Positions 16,408 through 25,676 of a DNA stretch of 45,776 nucleotides are shown here, in pieces. The translations under genes and the position numbers were made by a program. Each line of letters begins with the position of its first letter. The first letter of the stretch is position 1. The notes beneath the pieces were generated by a model. It worked only from the letters and a program-made list of their open reading frames with translations. It was not told the origin of the DNA and did no database searches. This DNA is from Pseudomonadota bacterium (GTDB lineage: Bacteria; Pseudomonadota; Alphaproteobacteria; Rhodobacterales; Rhodobacteraceae). The stretch lies in contig JAFEFU010000027.1 of assembly GCA_018240425.1 (NCBI GenBank), forward strand, positions 1 to 45,776, read 5' to 3'.

Positions 16408-17964
16408 ATGTCGGACTACACCGATCGCGACCGCCATGAGGACGTGAAAGTCCTGCATGGCATGGGCTACGCCCAGGAACTTTCCCGAAGCATGTCGAAG
16501 TTCTCGAACTTCGCCATCTCGTTCTCGATCATCTGCATCCTGTCGGGGGGGATCAACTCGCTCGGGCAGGCAACCTCGGGCGCCGGCGGGGCGGCGATCG
16601 GGATCGGCTGGCCGATCGGCTGCGTGATCTCGGGGGTCTTTGCCCTGGCACTGGCGCAGATCTCGTCGGCCTACCCGACGGCGGGCGGCCTTTATCACTG
16701 GGGCTCGATCCTCGGCAACCGCTTCACCGGCTGGCTATCGGCCTGGCTGAACCTTCTGGGCCTGGTCACGGTGCTGGGCGCGATCAACGTCGGCACCTTC
16801 TACTTCTTCTTCGGCTCGTTCGGCGCGCGCCTCGGGGTCGAGGACACGCTGACCGACCGGGTGCTGTTCATGGCGATCATCACCGCCGCGCAGGCGCTCA
16901 TCAACCACATGGGGATCAAGCTCACGGCGAAGCTCACGGACTTCTCGGGCTATCTGATCTTCGGAACCGCGATCCTGCTGACCATCGTCTGCCTCCTCTC
17001 GGCGTCAAGCTGGGAAGTCTCGCGGCTCTGGACCTTCGCCAACTACACCGGGACCGAAGGGGCCTCGGGCGTCTGGCCGACGACTGTGTCGGGCAGCATG
17101 GCGTTCATCCTGGGCCTGCTTCTGCCGATCTACACCATCACCGGCTTCGACGCCTCGGCCCACACGTCCGAGGAAACCATCAAGGCCGCCCATTCGGTGC
17201 CGGCCGGGATGACCCATTCGGTCCTGTGGTCGGGGATCTTCGGCTGGGTCATGCTGTGCGCCTTCGTGCTGATGATCCCGAACATGGACGATGCGGCCAA
17301 GCAGGGCTGGAACGTGTTCTTCTGGGCGATGGACGCGCAGGTGAACTCGACGGTGAAGGACATCATCTATGTGCTGGTCCTCTTCTCGCAGTTCCTGTGC
17401 GGTCTGGCGACGGTCACATCGGTCAGCCGGATGATCTTCGCCTTCTCGCGCGATGACGGGATGCCCATCGGATCGAAGGCGCTGGCCACGGTCTCGCCCA
17501 GGTTCCGCACCCCGGTGACGGCGATCTGGACGGGTTCTGTCCTTGCCACGCTGTTCGTCTGGCTGACCTCGGCCATCACCATCGCCGGAACGCCTGCCTA
17601 TTCGATCGTGGTGTCCTGCACGGTGATCTTCCTGTTCCTGTCCTTCGCCCTGCCGATCCTTCTGGGCCTGTTCACCATCGGCGGGCCGAAATGGCCGGCG
17701 ATGGGCCCGTGGAACATCGGCGTCGGCATGTACAAGCTGGTGGGTGTCCTGTCGCTGGTGGCGATGGCGATCATCTTCATCATCGGCATCCAGCCGCCGA
17801 ACGACTGGGCACTGCCGATCACCGTCGGCTTCGTCGTGCTGGCCCTTCTGATCTGGGTGCTGGTCGAGAACCGCCGCTTCAAGGGCCCGCCCATCGGCGA
17901 GGAGATCGAGAAGCGCCGCGCCGCGATCGTCGCCGCAGAGGCGGCCGTCGGCGAACGCCACTGA
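16408..17964 (+). CDS. APC-superfamily amino acid permease
   Basis: A 518-residue transporter with twelve predicted spans. The N-terminal signature [20 protein letters not shown] and [16 protein letters not shown] are characteristic of the eukaryotic-like UGA4/GABA permease branch of the amino acid/choline transporter family. [12 protein letters not shown] and SRDDGMP follow in the expected positions. The substrate (GABA, choline or another amino acid) cannot be fixed from sequence. The start is supported by GGAGGGGATAGACAA. The upstream 119 nt (16289-16407) is AT-rich and includes a small GGCGG/CCGCC hairpin; a promoter there is likely. An intrinsic terminator follows at 17985. Confidence 0.9.
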   Translation: MSDYTDRDRHEDVKVLHGMGYAQELSRSMSKFSNFAISFSIICILSGGINSLGQATSGAGGAAIGIGWPIGCVISGVFALALAQISSAYPTAGGLYHWGSILGNRFTGWLSAWLNLLGLVTVLGAINVGTFYFFFGSFGARLGVEDTLTDRVLFMAIITAAQALINHMGIKLTAKLTDFSGYLIFGTAILLTIVCLLSASSWEVSRLWTFANYTGTEGASGVWPTTVSGSMAFILGLLLPIYTITGFDASAHTSEETIKAAHSVPAGMTHSVLWSGIFGWVMLCAFVLMIPNMDDAAKQGWNVFFWAMDAQVNSTVKDIIYVLVLFSQFLCGLATVTSVSRMIFAFSRDDGMPIGSKALATVSPRFRTPVTAIWTGSVLATLFVWLTSAITIAGTPAYSIVVSCTVIFLFLSFALPILLGLFTIGGPKWPAMGPWNIGVGMYKLVGVLSLVAMAIIFIIGIQPPNDWALPITVGFVVLALLIWVLVENRRFKGPPIGEEIEKRRAAIVAAEAAVGERH

Positions 17965-17984
17965 TCGCGCCGCCAGGCCCTGCG

Positions 17985-18015
17985 AAACGGCCGGGGGAAA
18001 CCCCGGCCGTTTTTC
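17985..18015 (+). terminator. intrinsic terminator after the APC permease
   Basis: ACGGCCGGGG (17987-17996) pairs with CCCCGGCCGT (18001-18010) around a GAAA loop, followed by TTTTC. A strong, textbook hairpin that separates the permease from carB. Confidence 0.92.
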
Positions 18016-18094
18016 TTTGGCGGCCCCCCCGATCGGGCTTGCGCGCCGCTTGCCGAAGTCTATAACCCCGAAAAATTTGCCGAAGGGGTCCGCC

Positions 18095-21000
18095 ATGCCG
18101 AAGAGAACCGATATCAGGTCGATCATGATAATCGGAGCCGGCCCCATCGTCATCGGACAGGCCTGCGAGTTCGACTATTCCGGCGCCCAGGCCTGCAAGG
18201 CTTTGCGCGAGGAAGGCTACCGGGTCATTCTGGTCAACTCGAACCCGGCGACGATCATGACCGACCCCGGCCTCGCCGATGCCACCTACATCGAGCCGAT
18301 CACCCCGGAAGTGGTGGCCAAGATCATCGAGAAGGAACGCCCCGACGCGCTTCTGCCGACGATGGGCGGGCAGACCGGCCTCAACACCTCGCTCGCGCTG
18401 GCCGACATGGGGGTGCTCGAGACATTCGGGGTCGAGCTGATCGGCGCCAACCGCGAAGCGATCGAGATGGCCGAGGACCGGAAACTCTTCCGCGAGGCGA
18501 TGGACCGGATCGGGCTGGAAAACCCCAAGGCGACGATCATCGCCGCGCCGAAGCTGGCGAGCGGCAAATACGACGTGAACGCGGGCGTGCGCGAGGCGAT
18601 GGAGGCCATCGAATATGTCGGCCTGCCGGCGATCATCCGCCCCGCCTTCACCCTGGGCGGCACCGGCGGCGGCGTCGCCTACAACCGCGACGATTATGAG
18701 CGGATCGTGCGGTCGGGCCTCGACGCCTCGCCGGTCGCGCAGGTGCTGATCGACGAAAGCCTGCTCGGCTGGAAGGAATACGAGATGGAGGTGGTCCGCG
18801 ACCGCGCGGACAACGCCATCATCGTCTGCTCGATCGAAAACGTCGATCCGATGGGCGTGCACACCGGCGACAGCATCACCGTGGCCCCCGCGCTGACGCT
18901 GACCGACAAGGAGTACCAGATCATGCGCAACGGCTCGATCGCCGTCCTGCGCGAGATCGGGGTGGAGACCGGCGGCTCGAACGTGCAATGGGCGATCAAC
19001 CCCAGGGACGGGCGCATGGTGGTGATCGAGATGAACCCGCGCGTGTCGCGGTCCTCGGCGCTGGCGTCCAAGGCCACGGGCTTCCCGATTGCCAAGATCG
19101 CCGCGAAGCTCGCCGTGGGCTATACGCTGGACGAGCTGGACAACGACATCACCAAGGTCACGCCCGCCTCGTTCGAGCCGACCATCGACTATGTTGTCAC
19201 CAAGATCCCTCGCTTCGCCTTCGAGAAATTCCCCGGATCGAAGCCCGAACTGACCACGGCGATGAAGTCGGTGGGCGAGGCGATGGCGATCGGCCGCACC
19301 ATCCACGAAAGCCTGCAGAAGGCGCTGGCGAGCCTCGAGACCGGGCTGACCGGCTTTGACGAGATCGCCATCGAGGGCGCAGCCGATCCTGTCTCGGGCC
19401 GCGCCGCCATCGTCAAGGCAATCTCGGCCCAGACCCCCGACCGGATGCGGCTGATCGCCCAGGCGATGCGCCACGGGCTGACCGACGACGAGATCAACCA
19501 TGCCACCGCCTTCGATCCCTGGTTCCTGGCCCGCATCCGCGAGATCATCGACGCCGAGGATGGGGTGCGCTCGGGCGGACTCCCTTCGACCAAGGACGCG
19601 CTGCGCCGACTGAAGATGATGGGCTTCACCGATGCCCGCCTTGCGAAACTGGCCGGAAAGACCGAGGCCCAGGTGCGCAAGGCGCGCCTCGCCGCCGGCG
19701 TCACCGCCGTATTCAAGCGCATCGACACCTGTGCCGCCGAGTTCGAGGCACAGACGCCCTACATGTATTCGACCTACGAGGCCCCGGCGATGGGCGATGT
19801 GGAATGCGAGGCGCGGCCGACGGAGGCGAAGAAGGTCGTCATCCTCGGCGGCGGGCCAAACCGCATCGGCCAGGGGATCGAGTTCGACTATTGCTGCTGC
19901 CACGCCTGCTTCGCGCTGACGGCGGCGGGCTACGAGACGATCATGATCAACTGCAACCCGGAAACCGTCTCGACCGACTATGACACCTCGGACCGGCTTT
20001 ATTTCGAGCCGCTGACCTTCGAGCATGTGATGGAAATCCTGCGGGTCGAGCGCGAGGCGGGGACGCTGCACGGCGTCATCGTCCAGTTCGGCGGCCAGAC
20101 GCCCCTGAAGCTCGCCAACGCGCTCCATGACGAGGGCATCCCGATCCTCGGCACCACGCCCGACGCCATCGACCTGGCCGAGGACCGCGAGCGGTTCCAG
20201 AAGCTGCTGCACGACCTCGACCTGAAGCAGCCGGTCAACGGCATTGCGTCCACCGATGCGCAAGCCATTGAAATCGCCGAGCGCGTCGGCTTTCCGCTGG
20301 TGATCCGCCCCTCCTATGTCCTCGGCGGCCGGGCGATGGAGATCGTGCGCGACATGGACCAACTCAGGCGCTACATCACCACCGCGGTCCATGTCTCGGG
20401 CAAGAACCCGGTGCTTCTCGACAGCTACCTGTCGGGCGCGATCGAGGTCGATGTCGACGCGCTGTCGGACGGCAAGCAGGTCCATGTCGCCGGGATCATG
20501 GAACATATAGAGGAGGCGGGGGTGCATTCCGGCGACAGCGCCTGCTGCCTGCCGCCGCACTCCTTGTCCCCCGAAACCGTCGCGGAGCTCAAGCGCCAGA
20601 CCGTGCAGATGGCGCTCGCCTTGAAGGTCGTCGGCCTGATGAACGTGCAGTTCGCGATCAAGGACGGGGTGATCTATGTGCTGGAAGTGAACCCCCGCGC
20701 CAGCCGCACCGTCCCGTTCGTCGCCAAGGCCACCGACAGCGCCATCGCCTCGATCGCGGCGCGGCTGATGGCGGGCGAACCCTTGTCGAACTTCCCGATG
20801 CGCCCGCCCTACCCCGAGGGCGTCGGCCCCGACACCACCCTTCCCTTCGCCGACCCGATGACGCTCGCCGATCCGCAGATGCCGTGGTTCTCGGTCAAGG
20901 AGGCGGTACTGCCCTTCGCCCGCTTCCCCGGCGTCGACACGCTCCTTGGCCCCGAAATGCGCTCGACCGGCGAGGTGATGGGCTGGGACCGGACCTTCGC

Positions 21001-21436
21001 GCTGGCGTTCCTCAAGGCGCAGATGGGCGCGGGCACCATGCTGCCGGAAAAGGGCCGGGTGTTCGTGTCGGTCAAGGACATGGACAAGACCGAGGCGCTG
21101 GCCGGCGCCGTCCACGACCTGATCCGCCTGGGGTTCGAGATCGTGGCAACGCGCGGCACCGCGACCTGGCTTTACGAAAAGGGCATCCGCACGCTCCCGG
21201 TGCTGAAGGTCTACGAGGGCCGCCCGAACATCGTCGACATGCTGAAGAACGGCGAGGTGGCGCTGGTGATGAACACCACCGACGGCTCGCAGGCCGTGTC
21301 CGACAGCCGCGACATCCGCGCCGTGGCGCTTTACGACAAGATCCCCTACTTCACCACGGCGGCGGCGGCGATCTCGGCGGTGGCGGCGATGAAGGCGCGG
21401 GACGAGGGGTACGGGGTTAGGACGCTGCAGGGGTGA
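18095..21436 (+). CDS. carB: carbamoyl-phosphate synthase large subunit
   Basis: The 1113-residue synthetase subunit makes carbamoyl phosphate for arginine and pyrimidine synthesis, with ammonia from the CarA glutaminase (not in this window). The two homologous ATP-grasp halves are plain: [20 protein letters not shown] near the N-terminus and [19 protein letters not shown] in the second half. Paired biotin-carboxylase-like domains and the C-terminal MGS-like allosteric domain ([31 protein letters not shown]) follow. ATG 18095 is preceded by GAAGGGGTCCGCC and gives the family N-terminus. It appears to be monocistronic after the terminator at 17985. Confidence 0.97.
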   Translation: MPKRTDIRSIMIIGAGPIVIGQACEFDYSGAQACKALREEGYRVILVNSNPATIMTDPGLADATYIEPITPEVVAKIIEKERPDALLPTMGGQTGLNTSLALADMGVLETFGVELIGANREAIEMAEDRKLFREAMDRIGLENPKATIIAAPKLASGKYDVNAGVREAMEAIEYVGLPAIIRPAFTLGGTGGGVAYNRDDYERIVRSGLDASPVAQVLIDESLLGWKEYEMEVVRDRADNAIIVCSIENVDPMGVHTGDSITVAPALTLTDKEYQIMRNGSIAVLREIGVETGGSNVQWAINPRDGRMVVIEMNPRVSRSSALASKATGFPIAKIAAKLAVGYTLDELDNDITKVTPASFEPTIDYVVTKIPRFAFEKFPGSKPELTTAMKSVGEAMAIGRTIHESLQKALASLETGLTGFDEIAIEGAADPVSGRAAIVKAISAQTPDRMRLIAQAMRHGLTDDEINHATAFDPWFLARIREIIDAEDGVRSGGLPSTKDALRRLKMMGFTDARLAKLAGKTEAQVRKARLAAGVTAVFKRIDTCAAEFEAQTPYMYSTYEAPAMGDVECEARPTEAKKVVILGGGPNRIGQGIEFDYCCCHACFALTAAGYETIMINCNPETVSTDYDTSDRLYFEPLTFEHVMEILRVEREAGTLHGVIVQFGGQTPLKLANALHDEGIPILGTTPDAIDLAEDRERFQKLLHDLDLKQPVNGIASTDAQAIEIAERVGFPLVIRPSYVLGGRAMEIVRDMDQLRRYITTAVHVSGKNPVLLDSYLSGAIEVDVDALSDGKQVHVAGIMEHIEEAGVHSGDSACCLPPHSLSPETVAELKRQTVQMALALKVVGLMNVQFAIKDGVIYVLEVNPRASRTVPFVAKATDSAIASIAARLMAGEPLSNFPMRPPYPEGVGPDTTLPFADPMTLADPQMPWFSVKEAVLPFARFPGVDTLLGPEMRSTGEVMGWDRTFALAFLKAQMGAGTMLPEKGRVFVSVKDMDKTEALAGAVHDLIRLGFEIVATRGTATWLYEKGIRTLPVLKVYEGRPNIVDMLKNGEVALVMNTTDGSQAVSDSRDIRAVALYDKIPYFTTAAAAISAVAAMKARDEGYGVRTLQG

Positions 21437-21444
21437 AGGGCGGC

Positions 21445-21487
21445 CCGGGCCTCCGGCCCGGATCAATCGCTCCAGTGGAGCGATTGA
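21445..21487. repeat. double palindromic intergenic element
   Basis: Two adjacent perfect hairpins follow carB by 8 nt. CCGGGCC (21445-21451) pairs with GGCCCGG (21455-21461) around TCC, and TCAATCGCTCCA (21463-21474) pairs with TGGAGCGATTGA (21476-21487) around one base. Neither has a T-run. The second palindrome is of a kind that I recall as a dispersed intergenic repeat in Rhodobacteraceae, so a REP-like element is the likeliest reading. It sits directly upstream of the low-GC orphan gene. Confidence 0.7.
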
Positions 21488-21622
21488 AGCTGCGAACGCC
21501 CGGAGCGCAAGCGGAGGGCGGGGAGATGTTTGGTCAGTTGACTGGGCTGCGAAGCAACACTTTTTCCAAGAACGAACCTGTTCGGGCACAATGCGCGTTC
21601 CACTCGGCAAAGGGACTAGGCA

Positions 21623-22336
21623 ATGCAAAAAGTGCAGTTTGATCACGAACTTCTCGTTGCAATCAGTGAGCTATTAAATAGCTATTACCTACTAAATTAC
21701 TCTTCCGAGACGCTCCAGCTTCAAATAAAGAACGGCTTGGCAAGTTCAGAGAACCTGAACCCCTACCAAGTGGAGGCGCTCGCACTTAGTTGTGTTGACA
21801 GCGCTTACTCGATAAAGATGTTACTGGGGTCCAGACACTTTACATTTGTTGATACATCTGAAATCTCGAAGATGCTTGAGACCTTGGATAAGGCACGCGG
21901 CGTAAGGAGACATACCCACCATCACATCACGAATAGGGTCAAGTCTGATGTTGGTTTAATGTTTGGCCTGAACGTCATGCTGCCGAAAGACCCCGCATCA
22001 GAACTTCGAGATTGTATATCGGTTGTTTTTCGAGGAGCAATTTCCAAAAGCAAATGCAACCTTATTAGTGGGTTTAATTTTAGCGCTGCTTGGCATGAAC
22101 ACATGCAAATGGTGTTTTTTGAATCAAATAAACAATTTATAAATATTAGCCAAATACACGTTACGCTTTTTTCTGGAATAGGCCAGTTAACGGCGAAACT
22201 TCTATCCCACGCCAAAGAGAACGAGGCGGAATGGTTCTATGAGCGGCTTGATCAGATGCTAAAAGATTATCAGAAGGGTACATCGCTCCAAATTCGCTAT
22301 TGGCTGAGCAAAACGGGAACAGTTGTCAACGTGTGA
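21623..22336 (+). CDS. unrecognised protein of atypical base composition
   Basis: A 237-residue frame that I cannot assign. Sampled 60-base lines contain 23 (21661), 21 (22021) and 20 (22081) G+C, about 33-38%, against roughly two-thirds in flanking genes. AAAGGGACTAGGCA precedes the ATG. The protein appears soluble and helical: N-terminal ELLVAISELLNSYYLLNY, a His-rich RRHTHHHITNRV at residues 94-105, then a hydrophobic/aromatic C-terminal half (SAAWHEHMQMVFFES, LFSGIGQLTAKLLSHAKE). No signal peptide or membrane helix is obvious. Its stop lies 3 nt from the stop of the opposing cyclase gene. Recent horizontal gain is inferred from composition; the role is unknown. Confidence 0.75.
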   Translation: MQKVQFDHELLVAISELLNSYYLLNYSSETLQLQIKNGLASSENLNPYQVEALALSCVDSAYSIKMLLGSRHFTFVDTSEISKMLETLDKARGVRRHTHHHITNRVKSDVGLMFGLNVMLPKDPASELRDCISVVFRGAISKSKCNLISGFNFSAAWHEHMQMVFFESNKQFINISQIHVTLFSGIGQLTAKLLSHAKENEAEWFYERLDQMLKDYQKGTSLQIRYWLSKTGTVVNV

Positions 22337-22339
22337 GCC

Positions 22340-23335
22340 TCACCCCACCACGCACCGCCCCCTTCCCGCCCGCTTCGCCGCATAGGTCGCCGCATCCGCC
22401 TCGGCCTGCATCCGCCCAGGCGCCGGGGCCCGGCCCGAAAGCGCCACGCCGACCGAGGCGGAAATCCGGCAGGGGCGGCCGCCGAACGGGATCGGCCGTT
22501 CCAGATCAGTGATGATCCGCGCCGCCACCTCGGCCACCGCGTCGGGGTCGGCCTCGCCGCGCAGGATCAGCACGAATTCGTCGCCGCCGACCCGGGCCAC
22601 GGTGTCGCCGGCGCGGGTTTCGGCGCGCAGGCGTTGGGCGACCTCGACCAGAACCGCGTCGCCCGCCGCATGGCCGAACGTGTCGTTGACCACCTTGAAG
22701 AAATCGAGATCGAGATGCATGAGCGCAAAGGGCGTGCCGCCGCGCGCCGCCAGCGCACAGTCGCGCGCCAGTTCGGCGTCAAGCGCCCGGCGGTTGGCAA
22801 GGCCGGTCAGCGCGTCGGTCAGGGCCCGGGCCTCGGCCTCGTCATGGGCGCGCCGCAGCCGCGCGTTCAGCGCCGCCAGTTCGCCCATCACCGCGGCCTT
22901 CACCTCGGTCAGGTACAGAAGTTCCACCGTGAGGTCGGTCGGCGCGAAATCGGCATTGGTCAGGCGGTGGTCGCGCACCGCTTCGGCCACGGAAATTCCG
23001 AAGGACAGGTTCAGAAGCCAGCCCTGCCCGGCGCTGAGCGGCTGGGTCTGGCCGCGCAGGCTGGTGCCGGGGCCCTTCCGCAGGCTGAGCAGGATGCGCT
23101 GGCCGGCCAGCGCCTGCACGTCGGCCATGCTGTAGAGGGCGCGGGGCCGCTCGACCTGGAAGAGGTCGAGGAACCTCTCGCCGATCAGGGGCGCGGGACC
23201 GCAGAGCTTGCCCAGGGTCGGGCCGGCGGCGCGGATCAGGCCGGTGGGCGTGATCCACAGATACATGGGCATCAGCCGGCCCAATGCGTCGGCGCCGATC
23301 AGCGCCGCGTCCTGCATGGCGCGCCCGTCCATCAT
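22340..23335 (-). CDS. diguanylate cyclase with HNOB-associated (HNOBA) domain
   Basis: A 331-residue enzyme predicted to make c-di-GMP from two GTP. Residues 20-135 carry the HNOBA sensor: PMYLWITPTGLI, AAGPTLGKL, RFLDLFQVERPR and NLSFGISVAEAV. The segment DFAPTDLTVELLYLTEVKAA leads into a coiled-coil linker (about 140-170). The GGDEF domain spans residues 170-331, with LTDALTGLANRRALD, an active GGDEF at 250-254 and an inhibitory RxxD site (RAGD, 241-244) five residues upstream. The start overlaps the stop of the H-NOX-like gene (ATGA), so the two proteins are translationally coupled and probably form a complex. Confidence 0.93.
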   Translation of the reverse strand: MMDGRAMQDAALIGADALGRLMPMYLWITPTGLIRAAGPTLGKLCGPAPLIGERFLDLFQVERPRALYSMADVQALAGQRILLSLRKGPGTSLRGQTQPLSAGQGWLLNLSFGISVAEAVRDHRLTNADFAPTDLTVELLYLTEVKAAVMGELAALNARLRRAHDEAEARALTDALTGLANRRALDAELARDCALAARGGTPFALMHLDLDFFKVVNDTFGHAAGDAVLVEVAQRLRAETRAGDTVARVGGDEFVLILRGEADPDAVAEVAARIITDLERPIPFGGRPCRISASVGVALSGRAPAPGRMQAEADAATYAAKRAGRGRCVVG

Positions 23336-23913
23336 GTCCGCGCCGGCCGGCCCAGGTCGAAGCGGCGGCCCGAGGCGAACTGCGCCTCGAGCAGGTCGAT
23401 GCGGATGGTGTCGGGCGCGGCCTGCGGATCGGCGATGTCGACCAGCGCGAAGGCCCCGTAGTCGTCGGCCATCGCCCGCAGGATGCCGGCGATCACCGGC
23501 ACGAAGCCTGGATGACCCGGCCCCACCTGCACCGCAAATCCGTTGGCGCCGCGCGCCGCAAGGGAAAGCTCGGGCAGGCCGATTTCTTCGACCGCGAGGC
23601 GGGCGCGGTCGGGCAACTCGTCGAGCGAATGGAGGAAATCGACGTAATCGACGCCGCTGAACCGCAGGAGCCGGCGCAGCGGTTCGAGCGAGACAAGGAA
23701 CATCCCCAGATCCTCGAGCAGCGCCTCGCGCGGTTTGGCCAGAAGCGCCACCGCCGCATCGAGAACCCGGTCGGTGAGCGCGTCGTCATAGCTGAGCATG
23801 GCCTCGAACCCCTGGGGCGGGGCGGAGGCGGCCTCGGCGATCTGGGCCCAGACGGCGGCGCCATAGGTGTCGCGCAGGAAAGACTGCAAGGATCGGTTGA
23901 CCAGGCCGTGCAT
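23332..23913 (-). CDS. H-NOX (HNOB)-like protein lacking heme ligands
   Basis: A 193-residue protein related to heme nitric oxide/oxygen-binding domains: MHGLVNRSLQSFLRDTYG at the start, LSYDDALTDRVLDAAVALL, LEDLGMFLV, YVDFLHSLDELPDRARL and VIAGILRAMADDYG. In heme-binding members the segment LDEVH supplies the proximal histidine; here Pro101 takes that place (LDELP). The YxSxR propionate motif is replaced by V130-G-P-G-H134. Heme binding in the canonical manner is therefore unlikely. It precedes and overlaps the HNOBA-GGDEF cyclase by 4 nt, an arrangement that normally indicates an H-NOX/cyclase signalling pair. What it senses, if anything, is unknown. Confidence 0.85.
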   Translation of the reverse strand: MHGLVNRSLQSFLRDTYGAAVWAQIAEAASAPPQGFEAMLSYDDALTDRVLDAAVALLAKPREALLEDLGMFLVSLEPLRRLLRFSGVDYVDFLHSLDELPDRARLAVEEIGLPELSLAARGANGFAVQVGPGHPGFVPVIAGILRAMADDYGAFALVDIADPQAAPDTIRIDLLEAQFASGRRFDLGRPART

Positions 23914-23955
23914 GGAATGCCCCTTCGAAGGTGGGGGCCATGCTAGGGGCCCGGC

Positions 23956-23966
23956 GTTAAGAAATG
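23956..23966 (-). promoter_or_regulatory. 11-bp element shared with the PleD promoter
   Basis: Read toward the H-NOX-like gene, this is CATTTCTTAAC. It ends 42 nt before the start codon. The identical 11-mer lies at 26785-26795 upstream of the PleD-type cyclase, in the same orientation relative to its gene. It contains TTAAC, the core of CtrA-type half-sites. A binding site for a common regulator is inferred, not shown. Confidence 0.4.
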
Positions 23967-24015
23967 CCTTCGCCCCGCGAATTGCAACAGCCGGCGGCCG
24001 GAAATCCGCCCCGGG

Positions 24016-25569
24016 TCAGAAGTCGGTCGGCGCCCCGCCCTCGGCCTTGCGCCGGGCCACGAAGTCGGCCAGCGCCTCGCGGATGCCCGCATCCATCGGC
24101 GGGGCCTCGAAGTCGGCCAGGATCTCCTTGAAGATGCGGTGGGCGCGCTCGGCCGACCAGGTGGCGCCGTTCAGCTGCCAGGCCTCGAAGTTCCGCCAGT
24201 CCGAGGCGAAGGGTTGGTAGAAGGCGCGGGCATAACGGTCCTGCGTGTGCTGGACGCCGAAGTAATGGCCGTCGGGGCCGACCTCGGCGATGGCGTCGAT
24301 GGCGATCTCGTCGGGTCCGGTGGCCCAGGTCTCGGGCTCCATGTAGCGCTGGATCATCTGCACCACCTCGCAGTCCATGACGAACTTCTCGGGACTGGCG
24401 ATCAGCCCGCCCTCGAGCCAGCCCGCGGCGTGGTAGACGATGTTGGTGCCCGACTGGACCGCGGCCCAGAGGGAATTGCAGGTCTCCCACATCGCCTGTC
24501 CGTCCGGCACGTTGGCCGCGCAGACACCCGAGGACCGCAAGGGCAGCTTGTAGAACCGCGCCATCTGCCCGGTCATCTGGGTGGCGCGCATGTATTCGGG
24601 GGTGCCGAAGGCCGGCGCGCCGGACTTCATGTCGACGTTCGAGGTGAAGGTGCCGATCATGCAGGGTGCGCCCGGCGCGACATATTGCAAAAGCGCGATC
24701 GCCGACAGCGCCTCGGCGATCGACAGCGTCACCGCCCCCGCCATCGTCACCGGCGCCATCGCGCCCGCCAGCGTGAAGGGCGTCACGATCACCGCCTGCC
24801 CGTTCCGCGCCAGCCGCAGCGCGCCATCAATCATCGGGAAGTCGTGCTTCAGCGGCGAGACCGAGTTGATGTTGGTGAACATGCGGGGGCGGGCGCGGAA
24901 CTGCTCCTGCGTCAGCCCGCCGGCGATGCGCACCATCTCCATCGCATCCTCGACCCGCTCCTTGCCCAGAGAATAGGCATGGCAGACCTTGTCGGTCAGG
25001 GTCAGCTTCTCGTAGAGGCAGTCGAGATGGCGGACCGAGGGATGGATTTCCACCGGCTCGACCGGATAGCCGCCGGCGAAGTGGATGCAGTTGAAATACT
25101 GGGTCAGCTTGATGAAGGTGCGGAAGCCCTCCATGAAACCCGAGACCTTGCCGCGTTCCAGGTCCCAGTAGTTGGGCGGCGAGGACACATTGCCGAACAG
25201 GAGCGACCTGCCCCCGAACGGAAGCGCGCGGTCGGGGTTGCGGGGGGTGACGGTGAAATCGGCCGGCGCGCGGGCCAGCATCTCCATCACGAAATCCTCG
25301 TCCATGCGCACGGTCTGGCCGTCGACCTTGCAGCCGGCGCCGGCAAAGATGGCCAGCGCCTCGTCGTTCAGAAAACGGATGCCGATGTCTTTCAGGACCC
25401 GCATGGCGCCCTTGTGGATCGCCTCGACCCCCTCGGGGCCAAGCGGCTCGGTCGGACGGTCGTGGTTTTGCGGAATGCGCCAGGGCATCTGCTCGATGGC
25501 GCGGTGACCGGCCCGTTCGGCATGGCCCGACCGCCCGCCCGCGCGCTTGCGTTTCAGATCGTCGGCCAT
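24016..25569 (-). CDS. MttB-family (trimethylamine methyltransferase-like) protein, non-pyrrolysine
   Basis: A 517-residue homologue of trimethylamine methyltransferase MttB (COG5598). The frame is continuous with no in-frame amber codon, so it belongs to the large non-pyrrolysine group, some of which demethylate glycine betaine or other quaternary amines and pass the methyl to a corrinoid protein. Family landmarks are the N-terminal EGVEAIHKGAMRVLKDIGI, MDEDFVMEMLARAP, FGNVSSPPNYWDLERG, TDKVCHAYSLGKERV and the C-terminal barrel. No corrinoid protein or activase is adjacent. ATG 25569 follows CGAGGTGTGCCG; a GTG at 25575 is less likely. Confidence 0.88.
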   Translation of the reverse strand: MADDLKRKRAGGRSGHAERAGHRAIEQMPWRIPQNHDRPTEPLGPEGVEAIHKGAMRVLKDIGIRFLNDEALAIFAGAGCKVDGQTVRMDEDFVMEMLARAPADFTVTPRNPDRALPFGGRSLLFGNVSSPPNYWDLERGKVSGFMEGFRTFIKLTQYFNCIHFAGGYPVEPVEIHPSVRHLDCLYEKLTLTDKVCHAYSLGKERVEDAMEMVRIAGGLTQEQFRARPRMFTNINSVSPLKHDFPMIDGALRLARNGQAVIVTPFTLAGAMAPVTMAGAVTLSIAEALSAIALLQYVAPGAPCMIGTFTSNVDMKSGAPAFGTPEYMRATQMTGQMARFYKLPLRSSGVCAANVPDGQAMWETCNSLWAAVQSGTNIVYHAAGWLEGGLIASPEKFVMDCEVVQMIQRYMEPETWATGPDEIAIDAIAEVGPDGHYFGVQHTQDRYARAFYQPFASDWRNFEAWQLNGATWSAERAHRIFKEILADFEAPPMDAGIREALADFVARRKAEGGAPTDF

Positions 25570-25676
25570 CGGCACACCTCGGTCGTTGCTGTTTCAGCTT
25601 TGGGCGCGCCGCTGGCGGCAATCGCTTGGGAAAGCGACCAGAACATGTCGTATTTCGGCGATGTGACTGGCCGATA

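Noticed and set aside
17879..21646. A 1255-residue open frame on the strand opposite carB
   Set aside because: It is the antisense shadow of carB in GC-rich codon usage: no family motif, low-complexity His/Arg/Asp composition, and carB is certain on the plus strand.
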